A DNA stretch of 64,000 nt from Amphritea balenae (GCF_003858655.1 NZ_RQXV01000004.1:248001-312000), one strand, 5' to 3'; positions 9,499 through 18,779 are shown, counted from the first letter of the stretch. A program made the numbers and translations. Notes: a model not told the origin generated them from the letters alone.

Positions 9499-10086
9499 CT
9501 ATTTTTCTGCGCTCACTACGACAGGCAGCTGGCCGTTAGCAAAGAACCAGGAGTCCACAACATAGCTTTGTTGGCTGGAGTTATCGGTCAGAACTGCGCT
9601 GTAGTGGGGCCCTGTTAAGTCCAGAATACCCCGATGGCGAGGATACCCGACACTGTGATGCTGTAATAGCTGGTTTTGTTCAAGCAGTAATAACGTAACA
9701 GTGGTATTGATGGTTTCTGCGACGCAGTCGAGCTGTGGCGTGCCCACAAACCAGCCAGCATTACGGCCCAGATCGCCCGCAGTGTTATTCTTAGCCCCGA
9801 CGAAGCTTTCCATTAATGCCACCGCCTGACGAATCGCTTGTCGCTCTTCTTCTGGTGAGCGTGATGGTTCATTAAATAATTCTCTTATTGAAGACCATTC
9901 TGTGGCGGTGTAAGCCAATGAAGATTTATCCTCACAGCCGAACTTTTTACAGCTGATAAAGGCTTCAGGGCTGGGTTCAGGTACGGCATATCGGTTTAAA
10001 AACTGGTCTGGTGACTGAGGCTTAACCAGCTGGCAGCCCAGAGTGAATGTCAGAGGGATAGCGATAAGCAGTGTTCGGTATTTCAC
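9499..10086 (-). CDS. Putative lipoprotein with a Cys-His-Asp triad (unknown family)
   Basis: I do not recognise the family. The 195-aa product has a lipoprotein signal (FTLGC, Cys18). The mature chain contains C121 in LDCVAETINT, H161 in TGPHYSAVL and D178 in YVVDSWF; this order and the hydrophobic contexts resemble the catalytic Cys, His and Asp of transglutaminase/papain-like folds. Extra cysteines at 46 and 51 could form a disulfide. It is transcribed alone, 60 bases downstream of the Let operon on the same strand, and may be cotranscribed with it. The enzymatic assignment is inference only. Confidence 0.7.
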   Translation of the reverse strand: MKYRTLLIAIPLTFTLGCQLVKPQSPDQFLNRYAVPEPSPEAFISCKKFGCEDKSSLAYTATEWSSIRELFNEPSRSPEEERQAIRQAVALMESFVGAKNNTAGDLGRNAGWFVGTPQLDCVAETINTTVTLLLLEQNQLLQHHSVGYPRHRGILDLTGPHYSAVLTDNSSQQSYVVDSWFFANGQLPVVVSAEK

Positions 10087-10145
10087 AATCCTTTCCTCAG
10101 AAAAACCTTAACAACAGTTTGAATGGTAGTTAGCTATGCAGATAG

Positions 10146-10877
10146 TCAGATAGGCAGCAGAGTCATCGACGCAGCGCTGTGCACAACCTTAGTAATAGTG
10201 CGATTGGTTGTATCGGCAATCAGAAGTGCCATCATATCCTGCAATGAAATAAGTTTACCAAAAATACGTTCATAGCTCAGGTTCCGGATACCTTCAGGAC
10301 TGGTACCGTTACTCAGGATATAAAGCCCGCCACTGCTATCCCTGCGATTATTCAGTTGCCAGGCGATCGCCTCCAGATTGCGGGCGCTGTTATAAAGCTT
10401 CTGGTGATCGATCTCGTCGAGTATAAAAAACTCATCCTGATGGTTATATGCTGCATGGAGCATTCCGCTGATGCCGGCCATCAGAGCAAACACCCGGTCA
10501 CCCTGAAAGTCATCGGCGAAGCTGACAGGTATCGCACTGATACCATCGGCACCCCGTAGTTCGCTAAAACCTTTCGCTCTGGGGTTGCCGAATAACTGAT
10601 TGATGCGGGTTTCCAGCGTTGTGCCTGGCGGTGCTTTAGCTAACTCTTTAGGGTTACGTTTATAGAGTTTTATGGCCAGCTCGCGTGACAGGCGGCGTAT
10701 CTCGCGAATATGCATATCGGTAACGCTGTCGATCTCCGTTTTGGCCAGGTTACTGAGTTTAAAACCGGAGCTGTTGCCGGAGTTATTAATAGCATTCGTT
10801 ATACAGCCGCTCAACAGCAGTACCAGCATGGAGCAAAGTATTACCCTGATCAGACGGACTGCGGCATTAATCATCAT
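10146..10877 (-). CDS. Unknown lipoprotein coupled to letB
   Basis: 243-aa product with a lipoprotein signal (LLLSGC, Cys25) and a helical body with a segment DDFQGDRVFALMAGISGM. Its start overlaps the letB stop by 4 bases (ATGA), so it is translationally coupled to the MCE transporter. In the related Pqi system the third gene encodes the lipoprotein PqiC; this protein is longer and I do not see PqiC (DUF330) features in it. An outer-membrane partner role for the Let tunnel is a position-based guess. The C-terminal half has no recognisable motif. Confidence 0.75.
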   Translation of the reverse strand: MMINAAVRLIRVILCSMLVLLLSGCITNAINNSGNSSGFKLSNLAKTEIDSVTDMHIREIRRLSRELAIKLYKRNPKELAKAPPGTTLETRINQLFGNPRAKGFSELRGADGISAIPVSFADDFQGDRVFALMAGISGMLHAAYNHQDEFFILDEIDHQKLYNSARNLEAIAWQLNNRRDSSGGLYILSNGTSPEGIRNLSYERIFGKLISLQDMMALLIADTTNRTITKVVHSAASMTLLPI

Positions 10878-13519
10878 TCAGGCTTCCGTTCCCATATAGG
10901 GAATTGAGTACCCTGGATCACTTTTGCTGAACCCGGGTTAGGCGTACTGAACGCGATACCGCCCTGAACAAAGCTTTCAAGATTACTGGTTTCGAGCTTA
11001 AAGCCTTTAAATAAGCCGAATTCAGCATCGACACCACTGATACTCCAGAACTGACTATCTGGCGTAATAAGGTTGCTATAACGGGGTTTAATATTAACGA
11101 ACAGTTGTACCAGCTGGCTATCGTCGCTGAGTTCGAAACCTGAGACAGAGCCTACCGGCATACCTCTGAAGTAGAGCAGGCTTCGCTTGTTCAGTGAACC
11201 CAGTTGAGCGGTTTCTAAGACAATATTTAATCCTGGTAGCGGCAGGTCCGGAGGAATTTCGGACAGGCCGGTAAAGTTATACTGGATCTCTCCTGTACCG
11301 GGCAGTGCCTCAATATGATTTCCCAGCAACAGGGTTTCAGGATAATCAATACCGGATAGATCAATTTTGGCAGCCGCAACCCAGAACCGACTCCCCTTGT
11401 GAGCCAATAAACTACCTTGCTTATTCAGTGCGATATTAGCCTTAATAGTCCCGCGGGCATCGGTCAGCTCTAGCCTTTCAACAGTACCCATTTCGACCCC
11501 TTTGTAGAGCACTTTTGCACCTTCAGCGATGTTAGGACCACTGGGGAAAGTAACCTGGATATCAGGGCCTTGTTGAAGGGCTTTACTCTGATCCGGATGA
11601 AGGGTGAACAGCTGACGTGTTTTGGCCTGGCTTCCCTTATCATTCAGATTTGAAAATGAGATACCCCCGCGTAACAGACTCTGGATAGATTCACTATGCA
11701 CCTGTACGCCTTCCTTAGTCAGGCTGGCATCGATACCGCTACTGTTCCAGAATCGGCTTTGATCGGTTACCAGGTGGCGGTAAGGCTTATCTATTAGCAG
11801 ATAGATGATAACGCTGTTACTTACAGGATCCAGCGCATAGTGGCTGACACTGCCTACGGGTAGCTGCTTATAAAGTACCGGGGCATCAACAGTAACAGAG
11901 CCGAGGCTATCTGCCTGCACTCTGATAGATAACTTATCGGCGTTTTCTTTGTAAAGCAGACGGCCTTGCTTGCTAGCGTTATCGAAATTACGGAACAGAT
12001 GAAAACTATGTTCAGGCTTAACGGCTTGCTGATCTTTAGTATCAGGCGTAAAAAAACTGATGCCGCCATCAAGGGTGCTGCTCAGGGTGCCGCTGTCCAG
12101 TTTGATGCCTTCAAGCCCAGCCTGCAGCTGAACACCGCTTTGTTCCCAGAAACGGCTGTTATGTTTGATCAGGTCTGCATGTTCTGGGCGAATAGTGGCA
12201 TGAATAAATACTTTGCTGCCGTTTTCGTTGAGCTCATAACCCCTTACTTCGCCGACCTGAATCTGGCGGTATAAAATCGGTGATCCATAGCTGACAGATC
12301 CCAGTTGATTCGCTTCCAACCGGATATCGAAGCCTGGAATACCAGGGCGACGCGCTGGTGGATTATTCAATGCGGTAAATTCAAACTGGGGGGCTCCCGG
12401 TCCTGGCTGTAGTTCAATGGGTGAGCCTTTTATCAGATCACCCAGTTGCTGAAGCCGGTTGAGAGAAAGCTTTGGTTGCGGTAACCAGAACTGAGTACCA
12501 CTACGTAACAGTGTGCTGGCCCGCGGATCGATAAGTAAGCGGGCGTTGAGCGTACTGAGATCAGTGCTAAGTTCAAGCTGCTGAACCCGCCCGACCTTAA
12601 TGCCCTGACTGACTACCTGAGTACCTTCATGTAAAGCGGATCGGGCCGGGAATTTAACCTGTACTGCAATACCATCTTCAGCGGCTTCGAAATCGGCAAA
12701 CAGATGGAACTCATGATCAGGATTGAGACCACCGTTATCATTGGGTGGCGAGTAGAAGCTTATACCCCCTGCAATAATGGCTGCCAGTGAACCAAAGCGC
12801 AGGTCGATACGGGGCAGATCGGCTTTCAGGCTGATACCGCTGGCATTCCAGAAGCGGGTGTTATTGTTGATCAGATGGCTGTATGCCGGTTCTATAAACA
12901 GCTCTATTCGGATCTGTTCTGCATTACTGCTCAGGCCGAAATTGATCACTTCACCGACTTCAATCTGGCGGTAAAAGACTTTTGCGCCACGCTGAATAGA
13001 TTGGGCCGTATCAGCCAGTAGCGAGATATAGAGCCCTTTCTTATCTTTCAGCGGTGGGGGAGGCTCATCATCGGCGATAAACCGGGTTGTTTCTTCGCCC
13101 TGGCCAGGCTGTATTTCGATGTAATAGCCAGATAACAAGGTATCCAGGCCTTTTACGCCGCTGAGCGATATCTGGGGCTTAACAAGCCAGAAACGGGTGC
13201 TTTCAACCAGAATATTAGCCGCTTCTTTCTCCATCTCGATCAGGGCCGTAACGCTTTTCAGGTCATCATTCAGTTGCAGGCTTTTGATCATGCCGGTTGG
13301 CAGACCCCGGTACATAACTTTGGTTACACCGGCTTCAAGGCCTTCTGCAGTTTCAAACTGTACTTCAATCATAATACCGGCGTCCTGATAGCTTTTTACT
13401 ACCAGCCAGCCAGCAATCAGCGCTGCGAGGAAAGGGAGTATCCAGACAACGGAAGGCCCGCGGTGACGTTTGATTACCGGCATAGAGGCCTGATTGTCGG
13501 ATTGCGGAGTACTCATCAA
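10874..13519 (-). CDS. letB: LetB-like MCE protein with seven MCE domains
   Basis: 881 aa, nearly the length of E. coli LetB (YebT). One N-terminal TM (about residues 24-42) is followed by seven tandem MCE domains, recognisable from repeated blocks such as VMYRGLPTGM, VFYRQIEVGEV, VLYKQLPVGSV and LYFRGMPVGSV, each ending in an RFW-type or QFW-type segment. In E. coli LetB forms a stacked-ring tunnel across the periplasm for lipid transfer between membranes. Seven domains favour LetB over PqiB, which has three. The gene overlaps the second LetA half upstream and the lipoprotein gene downstream by 4 bases each. Confidence 0.9.
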   Translation of the reverse strand: MMSTPQSDNQASMPVIKRHRGPSVVWILPFLAALIAGWLVVKSYQDAGIMIEVQFETAEGLEAGVTKVMYRGLPTGMIKSLQLNDDLKSVTALIEMEKEAANILVESTRFWLVKPQISLSGVKGLDTLLSGYYIEIQPGQGEETTRFIADDEPPPPLKDKKGLYISLLADTAQSIQRGAKVFYRQIEVGEVINFGLSSNAEQIRIELFIEPAYSHLINNNTRFWNASGISLKADLPRIDLRFGSLAAIIAGGISFYSPPNDNGGLNPDHEFHLFADFEAAEDGIAVQVKFPARSALHEGTQVVSQGIKVGRVQQLELSTDLSTLNARLLIDPRASTLLRSGTQFWLPQPKLSLNRLQQLGDLIKGSPIELQPGPGAPQFEFTALNNPPARRPGIPGFDIRLEANQLGSVSYGSPILYRQIQVGEVRGYELNENGSKVFIHATIRPEHADLIKHNSRFWEQSGVQLQAGLEGIKLDSGTLSSTLDGGISFFTPDTKDQQAVKPEHSFHLFRNFDNASKQGRLLYKENADKLSIRVQADSLGSVTVDAPVLYKQLPVGSVSHYALDPVSNSVIIYLLIDKPYRHLVTDQSRFWNSSGIDASLTKEGVQVHSESIQSLLRGGISFSNLNDKGSQAKTRQLFTLHPDQSKALQQGPDIQVTFPSGPNIAEGAKVLYKGVEMGTVERLELTDARGTIKANIALNKQGSLLAHKGSRFWVAAAKIDLSGIDYPETLLLGNHIEALPGTGEIQYNFTGLSEIPPDLPLPGLNIVLETAQLGSLNKRSLLYFRGMPVGSVSGFELSDDSQLVQLFVNIKPRYSNLITPDSQFWSISGVDAEFGLFKGFKLETSNLESFVQGGIAFSTPNPGSAKVIQGTQFPIWERKPE

Positions 13520-14190
13520 TCTTCCTTATGATTGCGACTTGTTTGCTTTGCTGCTTCAGCTTTGGCTATGCCATTATCCCAGATCAGGCGGGTATCAAAA
13601 GCGATAGCGGAAAACATCGTTAAAATAACCACAATAGCAAAAGCGGTAGCGCCGTGATTGCCCTCAATATGGGCGATATTCCCTAGTTGTACCAGCGCTA
13701 CTAAGATACCGATAACAAAAATATCCAGCATTGACCAACGACCGATCCATTCTATGGCACGAAACATGATGGTTTTCTGACGCAGATTGGTTTCGAGCCC
13801 AAACTGGACAGTACTGAGCAAAATGGTCAGCGCGATTATTTTTAATAGTGGAACCACAATACTGGCGGTTAGCACGACCAGCGCAATAAATAGCATATCC
13901 CGTTCCAGAAGTTGCAGAATACCACCGAGAATAGTGCTGGGTTCACCCTGACCAAAGGTTTTAAATGTCATTATGGGCAGTAGATTAGCCGGCAGAAACA
14001 GCATGACGGCAGTGATCAGACAGGCCCAGCTATGATTGAGTGAGTTGGGGATTCGGCTATGCAGTTTTACGCCGCAGCGGTCGCAGTGATGACCTTCCAT
14101 CGCGAGCTTATGCAGTTTATTACAGTCGCTGCACAACAGGTAACCTGATTGTCTGGCTGACTGGTAGCCTGAAGTGAGCGGCTTAGTCAT
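13516..14190 (-). CDS. PqiA/LetA family protein, C-terminal-half equivalent
   Basis: 224-aa inner-membrane protein of the paraquat-inducible protein A family. It begins with a zinc-ribbon-like pair of CxxC motifs (CSDC and CDRC, about residues 20-40), then four hydrophobic helices. E. coli LetA is a single polypeptide of about twice this size with two such modules; here each module is its own gene. Its ATG overlaps the first module's end by 8 bases and its stop overlaps letB by 4 bases. It is expected to pair with the preceding protein and act with LetB in lipid transport. Confidence 0.85.
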   Translation of the reverse strand: MTKPLTSGYQSARQSGYLLCSDCNKLHKLAMEGHHCDRCGVKLHSRIPNSLNHSWACLITAVMLFLPANLLPIMTFKTFGQGEPSTILGGILQLLERDMLFIALVVLTASIVVPLLKIIALTILLSTVQFGLETNLRQKTIMFRAIEWIGRWSMLDIFVIGILVALVQLGNIAHIEGNHGATAFAIVVILTMFSAIAFDTRLIWDNGIAKAEAAKQTSRNHKED

Positions 14191-14821
14191 AGCGTTTGCT
14201 CTGTTGGCGGTGATGATCGATTTGTTGCCAGAGCTGATGAGGGTTAAAGGTAATGCCCATAAGGGTGATCAGTATTATTAATGCGGCCAGACTATATAAC
14301 CCTAAACCGATCTCAAGCTGGGCAATATCTTTAAGCTTGATAATGGAGACCAGTACACCCAGCAGGAAGATCTCCAGCATGCCCCAGCCGCGCAGGTGTT
14401 GATAACTATGCATAGCCTGACGCAGGAGCCTGCCACCCCAGCCGAAATGCAGAGAGCAACTGATATATAAAAGCGCAAGTAGCTGTAATAGTGGTATGAC
14501 AATAGCGAATAGCATAATGAGTAGAGCTATCAGGAATAAACCGCCATCAAACAACGACATAGCGCTGTTGAGAATAATCTGGCTCTGGTTCTGGCCAAAC
14601 ACCTTCAGGGTCAGTATGGGAAACAGATTCGCAGGAATAAACAGGATGAGTCCGGCCAGCGACAGTGCCAACAGGCGCTCAATTCCATTAATGGTGGTGT
14701 AATACAGACGAGCATTACAGCGGGGACAGATAACATCTTGCCCCGGCTGATTTTCAACCTCTTCTATCAGCAGGTCGCACTCATGGCAGGCGATTAACTG
14801 ATCTTCTGTATGTGCTGTCAT
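14183..14821 (-). CDS. PqiA/LetA family protein, N-terminal-half equivalent
   Basis: 212-aa inner-membrane protein with a CxxC...CxxC zinc-ribbon-like head (CHEC and CPRC, about residues 13-38) and four TM segments, including FIPANLFPILTLKVFG, a typical PqiA-domain block. It is first in the operon letA(N)-letA(C)-letB-lipoprotein. The separated halves overlap by 8 bases, suggesting fixed stoichiometry. The promoter should lie in the 14822-14942 gap, opposite the fructosamine-kinase-like gene. Confidence 0.85.
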   Translation of the reverse strand: MTAHTEDQLIACHECDLLIEEVENQPGQDVICPRCNARLYYTTINGIERLLALSLAGLILFIPANLFPILTLKVFGQNQSQIILNSAMSLFDGGLFLIALLIMLFAIVIPLLQLLALLYISCSLHFGWGGRLLRQAMHSYQHLRGWGMLEIFLLGVLVSIIKLKDIAQLEIGLGLYSLAALIILITLMGITFNPHQLWQQIDHHRQQSKRYD

Positions 14822-14942
14822 ATTAACTATGCTTTATCTGCCTTATAGTCAATCTGGGAGCTAACCCGGGCGGCTATGCCAAAGTCTCGTATCCGGGCAG
14901 CCGCATTATGAAACCAATTATTACGAATACAGAACTCAGAGT

Positions 14943-15821
14943 ATGCCAGATTTATTACCTCAACCCATAACCCAATGGATGCAGCGGGCTGACCTTAGGC
15001 TGGTTGGTATTGAAAGCCTTACGGGTGGGTCTGTTTCTCAGGTACAGCGACTCGATCTTAAGTCGCCTGATAACACCGAATTAAAACTGGTGCTTAAGCA
15101 GGTGTACGGAGCAGGTCAGGGGCTGTTTGCTGCCGAAGCAGAAGGGCTGGACGTACTACGTTTACAACAGTCTGAGGCATTATTGGTTCCCCGGGTGCTG
15201 TTACAAACAGATAACTGTCTCTTACTAGAGTATCTGCGGTCGGGCTCTCCCACGACTGCATTTGACCAGCAACTGGCAACCGGTCTGATGTTACAACATC
15301 GGCAATATGGACCGGGTTTTGGATTCAGCAGAGATACCTTTTGTGGCGGAACCCGGCAGGATAATAGCTGGCAACAAGATGGCCGCGATTTTTTTGCAGA
15401 ACAACGCTTGCAGCCCCTGATAAGTGGTTGCCGGAATAAAGGTTTATTAACCTCTGAAGAGGTTCGACAGTTGGAGCGTCTTACGGGGTGCTTGCATCAA
15501 CTGATACCTGAACAGCCTGCTGTACTTCTGCATGGGGATCTCTGGCATGGTAATCTGATCTGTGGCCCTTCGGGTGAGCCCGCGCTGATCGATCCTGCAG
15601 TTTATTATGGCTGGGCCGAAGCCGAATTGGCGATGACCCTGCTGTTTGGTGGTTTCAGTGATAGATTCTATGATCTTTATGCCGAACAGGCTGATCTGCT
15701 GCCAGACTGGCAATCTCGCACCGATCTGTACAATTTGTATCACTATCTTAATCATTTACTGCTGTTTGGTGAGGTTTATCATCGTGATGTTATGGGCATA
15801 GTAAAGTACTATAGCGACTGA
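14943..15821 (+). CDS. Fructosamine/ketosamine-3-kinase family protein
   Basis: 292-aa kinase-fold protein of the FN3K family, which phosphorylates protein- or amine-bound ketosamines and so promotes deglycation. The aminoglycoside-phosphotransferase-like catalytic loop HGDLWHGNL and the metal-binding segment ALIDPAVYYGWAEAEL are intact. The N-terminus holds GGSVSQVQRL and LVLKQV, the nucleotide-binding Lys region. It is cytosolic and is followed 25 bases later by pdxH. The physiological substrate in bacteria is not settled. Confidence 0.88.
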   Translation: MPDLLPQPITQWMQRADLRLVGIESLTGGSVSQVQRLDLKSPDNTELKLVLKQVYGAGQGLFAAEAEGLDVLRLQQSEALLVPRVLLQTDNCLLLEYLRSGSPTTAFDQQLATGLMLQHRQYGPGFGFSRDTFCGGTRQDNSWQQDGRDFFAEQRLQPLISGCRNKGLLTSEEVRQLERLTGCLHQLIPEQPAVLLHGDLWHGNLICGPSGEPALIDPAVYYGWAEAELAMTLLFGGFSDRFYDLYAEQADLLPDWQSRTDLYNLYHYLNHLLLFGEVYHRDVMGIVKYYSD

Positions 15822-15846
15822 ATTTAGCAGGATTACCAGGTTATTT

Positions 15847-16500
15847 ATGAGTCAATCTGATCAGGGTGATTTTAAAGCCCTACGCCGAGAATATGTGGCG
15901 CAACCTTTGAGCCGGTCCGATCTGGCGGCTGACCCGTTACAACAGTTTGCTGACTGGATGCAGACGGCAACTCAATATAGTCCAGACGATGCAACCTCCA
16001 TGACGCTGGCGACCGCCAGTAGCAGTGGCATGCCGTCTGCCCGTATTGTGTTGCTGAAACACTTTGATGAGGACGGTTTTGCCTGGTACACCGATTACCG
16101 CAGCCGTAAAGGTCAGGAGTTGGCTGAGAATCCGCAGGCAGAGCTGATGTTCTACTGGTATGGCCTTGAACGTCAGGTACGGATTCAGGGGCGGGTTGAA
16201 AAGCTGTCACCAGAACAGGGCAAAAAATACTTTAACGAGCGTCCGGTAGGAAGCCGTCTGAGTGCCGCTGCCTCGCATCAAAGCGCGGTGGTTGAAAGTC
16301 GTGAAACCCTCGAGCAGGCAGTAAAAAGCCTGCAGGAAAAGTATGTTGATGGTGATATCCCCCATCCCGAGTTCTGGGGCGGGTATCGTTTAATTCCCAG
16401 TCACTTTGAGTTCTGGCAGGGCCGTGAAAGTCGCTTACATGATCGCTTTACCTATTCGCAAGTTGATGGGCAGTGGCAGATAGATCGCCTTTCCCCTTAA
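15847..16500 (+). CDS. pdxH: Pyridoxamine 5'-phosphate oxidase
   Basis: 217 aa, the normal PdxH length. This FMN enzyme oxidises pyridoxine/pyridoxamine 5'-phosphate to PLP. Family blocks visible are the FMN-binding SARIVLLKHFDEDGF, WYTDYRSRKGQEL, FYWYGLERQVRI, the SRLSAAASHQS segment and the C-terminal WQGRESRLHDR with its conserved Arg and His, ending in the usual RLSP. The gene lies between the FN3K-like gene and an esterase with short spacers. Confidence 0.95.
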   Translation: MSQSDQGDFKALRREYVAQPLSRSDLAADPLQQFADWMQTATQYSPDDATSMTLATASSSGMPSARIVLLKHFDEDGFAWYTDYRSRKGQELAENPQAELMFYWYGLERQVRIQGRVEKLSPEQGKKYFNERPVGSRLSAAASHQSAVVESRETLEQAVKSLQEKYVDGDIPHPEFWGGYRLIPSHFEFWQGRESRLHDRFTYSQVDGQWQIDRLSP

Positions 16501-16530
16501 AAGCGCCCCGATAATTGATATAAAAAGTTG

Positions 16531-17226
16531 ATGAGCAGATCGATGACTGAACAACTATTACCTTGTGTTGAAATTGAGCCAACCGCTCCCGCTGTGGCCA
16601 GCGTTATCTGGTTGCACGGTCTGGGGGCGGATGGGCATGACTTTGAGCCTGTAGTACCCGCATTACAACTGCCAGACAGTTTGCCTGTACGTTTTATTTT
16701 CCCCCATGCTCCGGCTCAGCCTGTCACAGTCAATGGCGGCATGGTGATGCCTGCCTGGTACGATATTCTGGAAATGAATATCGAGCGTAAGATTGATAAA
16801 GATGGGCTGTTGCGCTCGGTTGTTCAAGTGGAAGCATTGATAGAACGGGAAAAGCAGCGCGGTATTCCTGCTGAGCGGATAGTGCTGGCGGGATTCTCGC
16901 AAGGTGGCGCTGTGGTGTATCACGCAGCGCTTTGCTACAGCGAAAAACTGGCGGGACTGTTAACGCTTTCAACATATATCGCTACGGCCGATCTGATTTC
17001 CGGACAGTTGGAAAACGTGAACCGGGATCTGCCGGTAATGATACATCACGGTGTGCATGACGATGTGGTGCCACTCAGCCTGGGTACTGATGCGGTCAGC
17101 TTTCTTGAACAACATGGTTTTCAGCCAGATTGGCAGACCTGGCCGGTAGATCATGGTCTTTGTCTGGAAGAGGTTGAGACAATAGGTAAATGGTTAACAA
17201 CAATTTTGAACAGGGAAACCAACTGA
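16531..17226 (+). CDS. Carboxylesterase/phospholipase family alpha/beta hydrolase
   Basis: Serine esterase of about 231 aa, like E. coli YpfH and Pseudomonas carboxylesterase II. Motifs are WLHGLGADGHDF (oxyanion loop), AGFSQGGAVV (nucleophile Ser), HHGVHDDVVPLS (acid) and VDHGLC (His). The start is chosen at ATG 16531; a TTG at 16528 and an ATG at 16543 are alternatives because no strong ribosome binding site distinguishes them. The FKBP gene follows with no spacer. Confidence 0.88.
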   Translation: MSRSMTEQLLPCVEIEPTAPAVASVIWLHGLGADGHDFEPVVPALQLPDSLPVRFIFPHAPAQPVTVNGGMVMPAWYDILEMNIERKIDKDGLLRSVVQVEALIEREKQRGIPAERIVLAGFSQGGAVVYHAALCYSEKLAGLLTLSTYIATADLISGQLENVNRDLPVMIHHGVHDDVVPLSLGTDAVSFLEQHGFQPDWQTWPVDHGLCLEEVETIGKWLTTILNRETN

Positions 17227-17691
17227 ATGAATATCAGTAATAATAGCTATGTAGAGATTCATTACGCTTTGTATGATGAAAGCAACGAGGTCGTTGATGG
17301 TTCCCGTGGTGGCGAGCCATTGCCTTATATTCAGGGTAAGGGAAATATTATTCCTGGCCTTGAACAGGCGCTGGCGGGACGTGCAGAGGGCGAAAAGTTT
17401 ACTGTTACTATTGAACCCGCTCAGGGTTACGGCGAACGGGATGTCGAAAAGGTGTCGATCATTGATCGTGAATCCTTTGCCGGGTTTGATTCAATTGAAG
17501 TCGGTATGTTGTGTCAGATCGAAGCCGAGAACGGCGAGCCTCAACTGGTCACTCTGATCGCTATTGATGAAGAAGAAGTGACTATAGATGCAAATCATCC
17601 GTTTGCGGGGCAGACGCTGAATTTTGAAGTAGAAGTGATGACTGTTCGTGAAGCCACAGAAGCGGAGCTTCGTGACGGTATTGTTGGATAA
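17227..17691 (+). CDS. FKBP-type peptidyl-prolyl isomerase, SlyD/FkpB-like
   Basis: 154-aa isomerase with the SlyD-type architecture: an FKBP strand, GKGNIIPGLEQALAG, an inserted flap domain (PAQGYGERD through LVTLIAIDEEEVTIDANHP) and a closing strand with HPFAGQTLNFEVEV. The His-rich metal tail of SlyD is missing, so it is nearer to FkpB (SlpA) or a tail-less SlyD. The ATG immediately follows the esterase stop, which implies coupling. Confidence 0.9.
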   Translation: MNISNNSYVEIHYALYDESNEVVDGSRGGEPLPYIQGKGNIIPGLEQALAGRAEGEKFTVTIEPAQGYGERDVEKVSIIDRESFAGFDSIEVGMLCQIEAENGEPQLVTLIAIDEEEVTIDANHPFAGQTLNFEVEVMTVREATEAELRDGIVG

Positions 17692-17705
17692 AAGGAGTTT
17701 TTGTT

Positions 17706-17903
17706 ATGCGATTGATATTAGCTTTATTGCTTCCATGGGTGCAGTTTTTTACTATCGGCCGGCCTGTAGCGGGCATTATCTGTCTGATTCTTCAGATCAC
17801 TCTGATCGGTTGGTTACCTGCGACGATCTGGTCAGTATATGCGCTGAGCCAGTATAAAACGGATCAGAAAATTGAAGCCGCGCTGGGCGAGAAAGATAGC
17901 TAA
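17706..17903 (+). CDS. Pmp3/YqaE-like small membrane protein
   Basis: 65 aa with two hydrophobic segments (about residues 4-21 and 25-45) connected by GRPVAGI, and the WLPATIWSVYAL stretch typical of the Pmp3/YqaE (UPF0057) stress-inducible membrane peptides. AAAGGAG is placed just upstream of the ATG. It is last in the FN3K-pdxH-esterase-FKBP series. Confidence 0.75.
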   Translation: MRLILALLLPWVQFFTIGRPVAGIICLILQITLIGWLPATIWSVYALSQYKTDQKIEAALGEKDS

Positions 17904-17941
17904 TTATCTTTAATTCAACGGCTACTGTTCTGATTTAGCCA

Positions 17942-17986
17942 GGTCCGGTACTTCTTTCTGATTCGTTATTAGTGAAGTACCGGGCC
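17942..17986. other. Long hairpin in the spacer after the Pmp3-like gene
   Basis: GGTCCGGTACTTC at 17942-17954 pairs with GAAGTACCGGGCC at 17974-17986 (12 of 13 pairs plus a wobble), loop 19 bases. There is no U-run, so terminator activity is uncertain. The rest of the 17904-18116 spacer shows no gene. Confidence 0.5.
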
Positions 17987-18116
17987 ATTCTTCAACCACC
18001 ATCCCCTTCCTCTGATTTCTTAAGAAACAGTTATCCGTCTATGCGAATTTAAACCTGCTACTTATCAGAGCGGCATAGTGCCGTCACGGTGGTTGCGGGC
18101 TAACGGGTTTAACCAG

Positions 18117-18374
18117 CTATACCTTTTCCTGCCATTCCATATCACCGATATGAACATTCAGCCATTCAAAGCCAATTCTGCGAGCCACTGCGGCTGCGCC
18201 ATCCAGACTTTTAAACTCTCTCTCTTTTCGAGATCGCTGTAGATCAAGCGTCATTACTTCATTCTGTTTAGTCATGAATTTGAGACGCCAGCCACGGGCC
18301 ATCGACACTGGTGCAGCCTGACAAGAATCAAACACACCTGCCTTAAATAAAAGCTTAATTTCACGTTCTTGCAT
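18117..18374 (-). CDS. Hypothetical protein, 85 aa
   Basis: Not recognised with confidence. The N-terminus (MQEREIKLLFKAGVF) and the C-terminal part with DGAAAVARRIGFEWLNV suggest a small alpha/beta protein. It has no signal peptide or membrane segment. GC content looks normal, unlike the AT-rich spacer upstream of it. It stands alone, and its promoter would be in the AT-rich region. Confidence 0.55.
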   Translation of the reverse strand: MQEREIKLLFKAGVFDSCQAAPVSMARGWRLKFMTKQNEVMTLDLQRSRKEREFKSLDGAAAVARRIGFEWLNVHIGDMEWQEKV

Positions 18375-18779
18375 GGCTAATACCTTTTATTGAAGGTTCT
18401 TTATTATCATATGATAAGTATAAACTATTTTTTGATAAATCAAAACTTATTACGCTTGTTTGGTGTTGTGTAAGTTGTTGATTAGTAATGACTTTTTTGA
18501 AAGAGAATAGAGCATGGATTAGGTTAGATGAAATCATTCTTAAGTTGTTGTTTTATAAGGATAAATTTGTTATTTGTTTGTGATTATATTTTTTAATGAC
18601 GATGAGCGGAAATTATTAAAAGAACTATCAATAATGATATTTTGATGAATCAGTAATTATCTTTTGAGTAGTTAATTGTTGAATAGGAGTGGTTGTCGTA
18701 AATATTTATAATTTTGAATTAGAAAAAGGCCATCTGAGTGAATAAGAGGAAAGAAGGAAGAGGAGGGAGTAGGGTAAGC
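18375..18779. other. Very AT-rich spacer without a gene
   Basis: About 400 bases with no credible ORF on either strand. In the row 18541-18600 only 11 of 60 bases are G or C by hand count, far below the neighbourhood. Its last 40 bases are purine-rich. It separates two minus-strand orphan genes and could hold promoters, an H-NS-type silencer target or a small RNA; nothing specific is visible. Confidence 0.6.

Noticed and set aside
10874-14821. PqiAB instead of LetAB
   Set aside because: Seven MCE domains and 881 aa match LetB; PqiB has three MCE domains.
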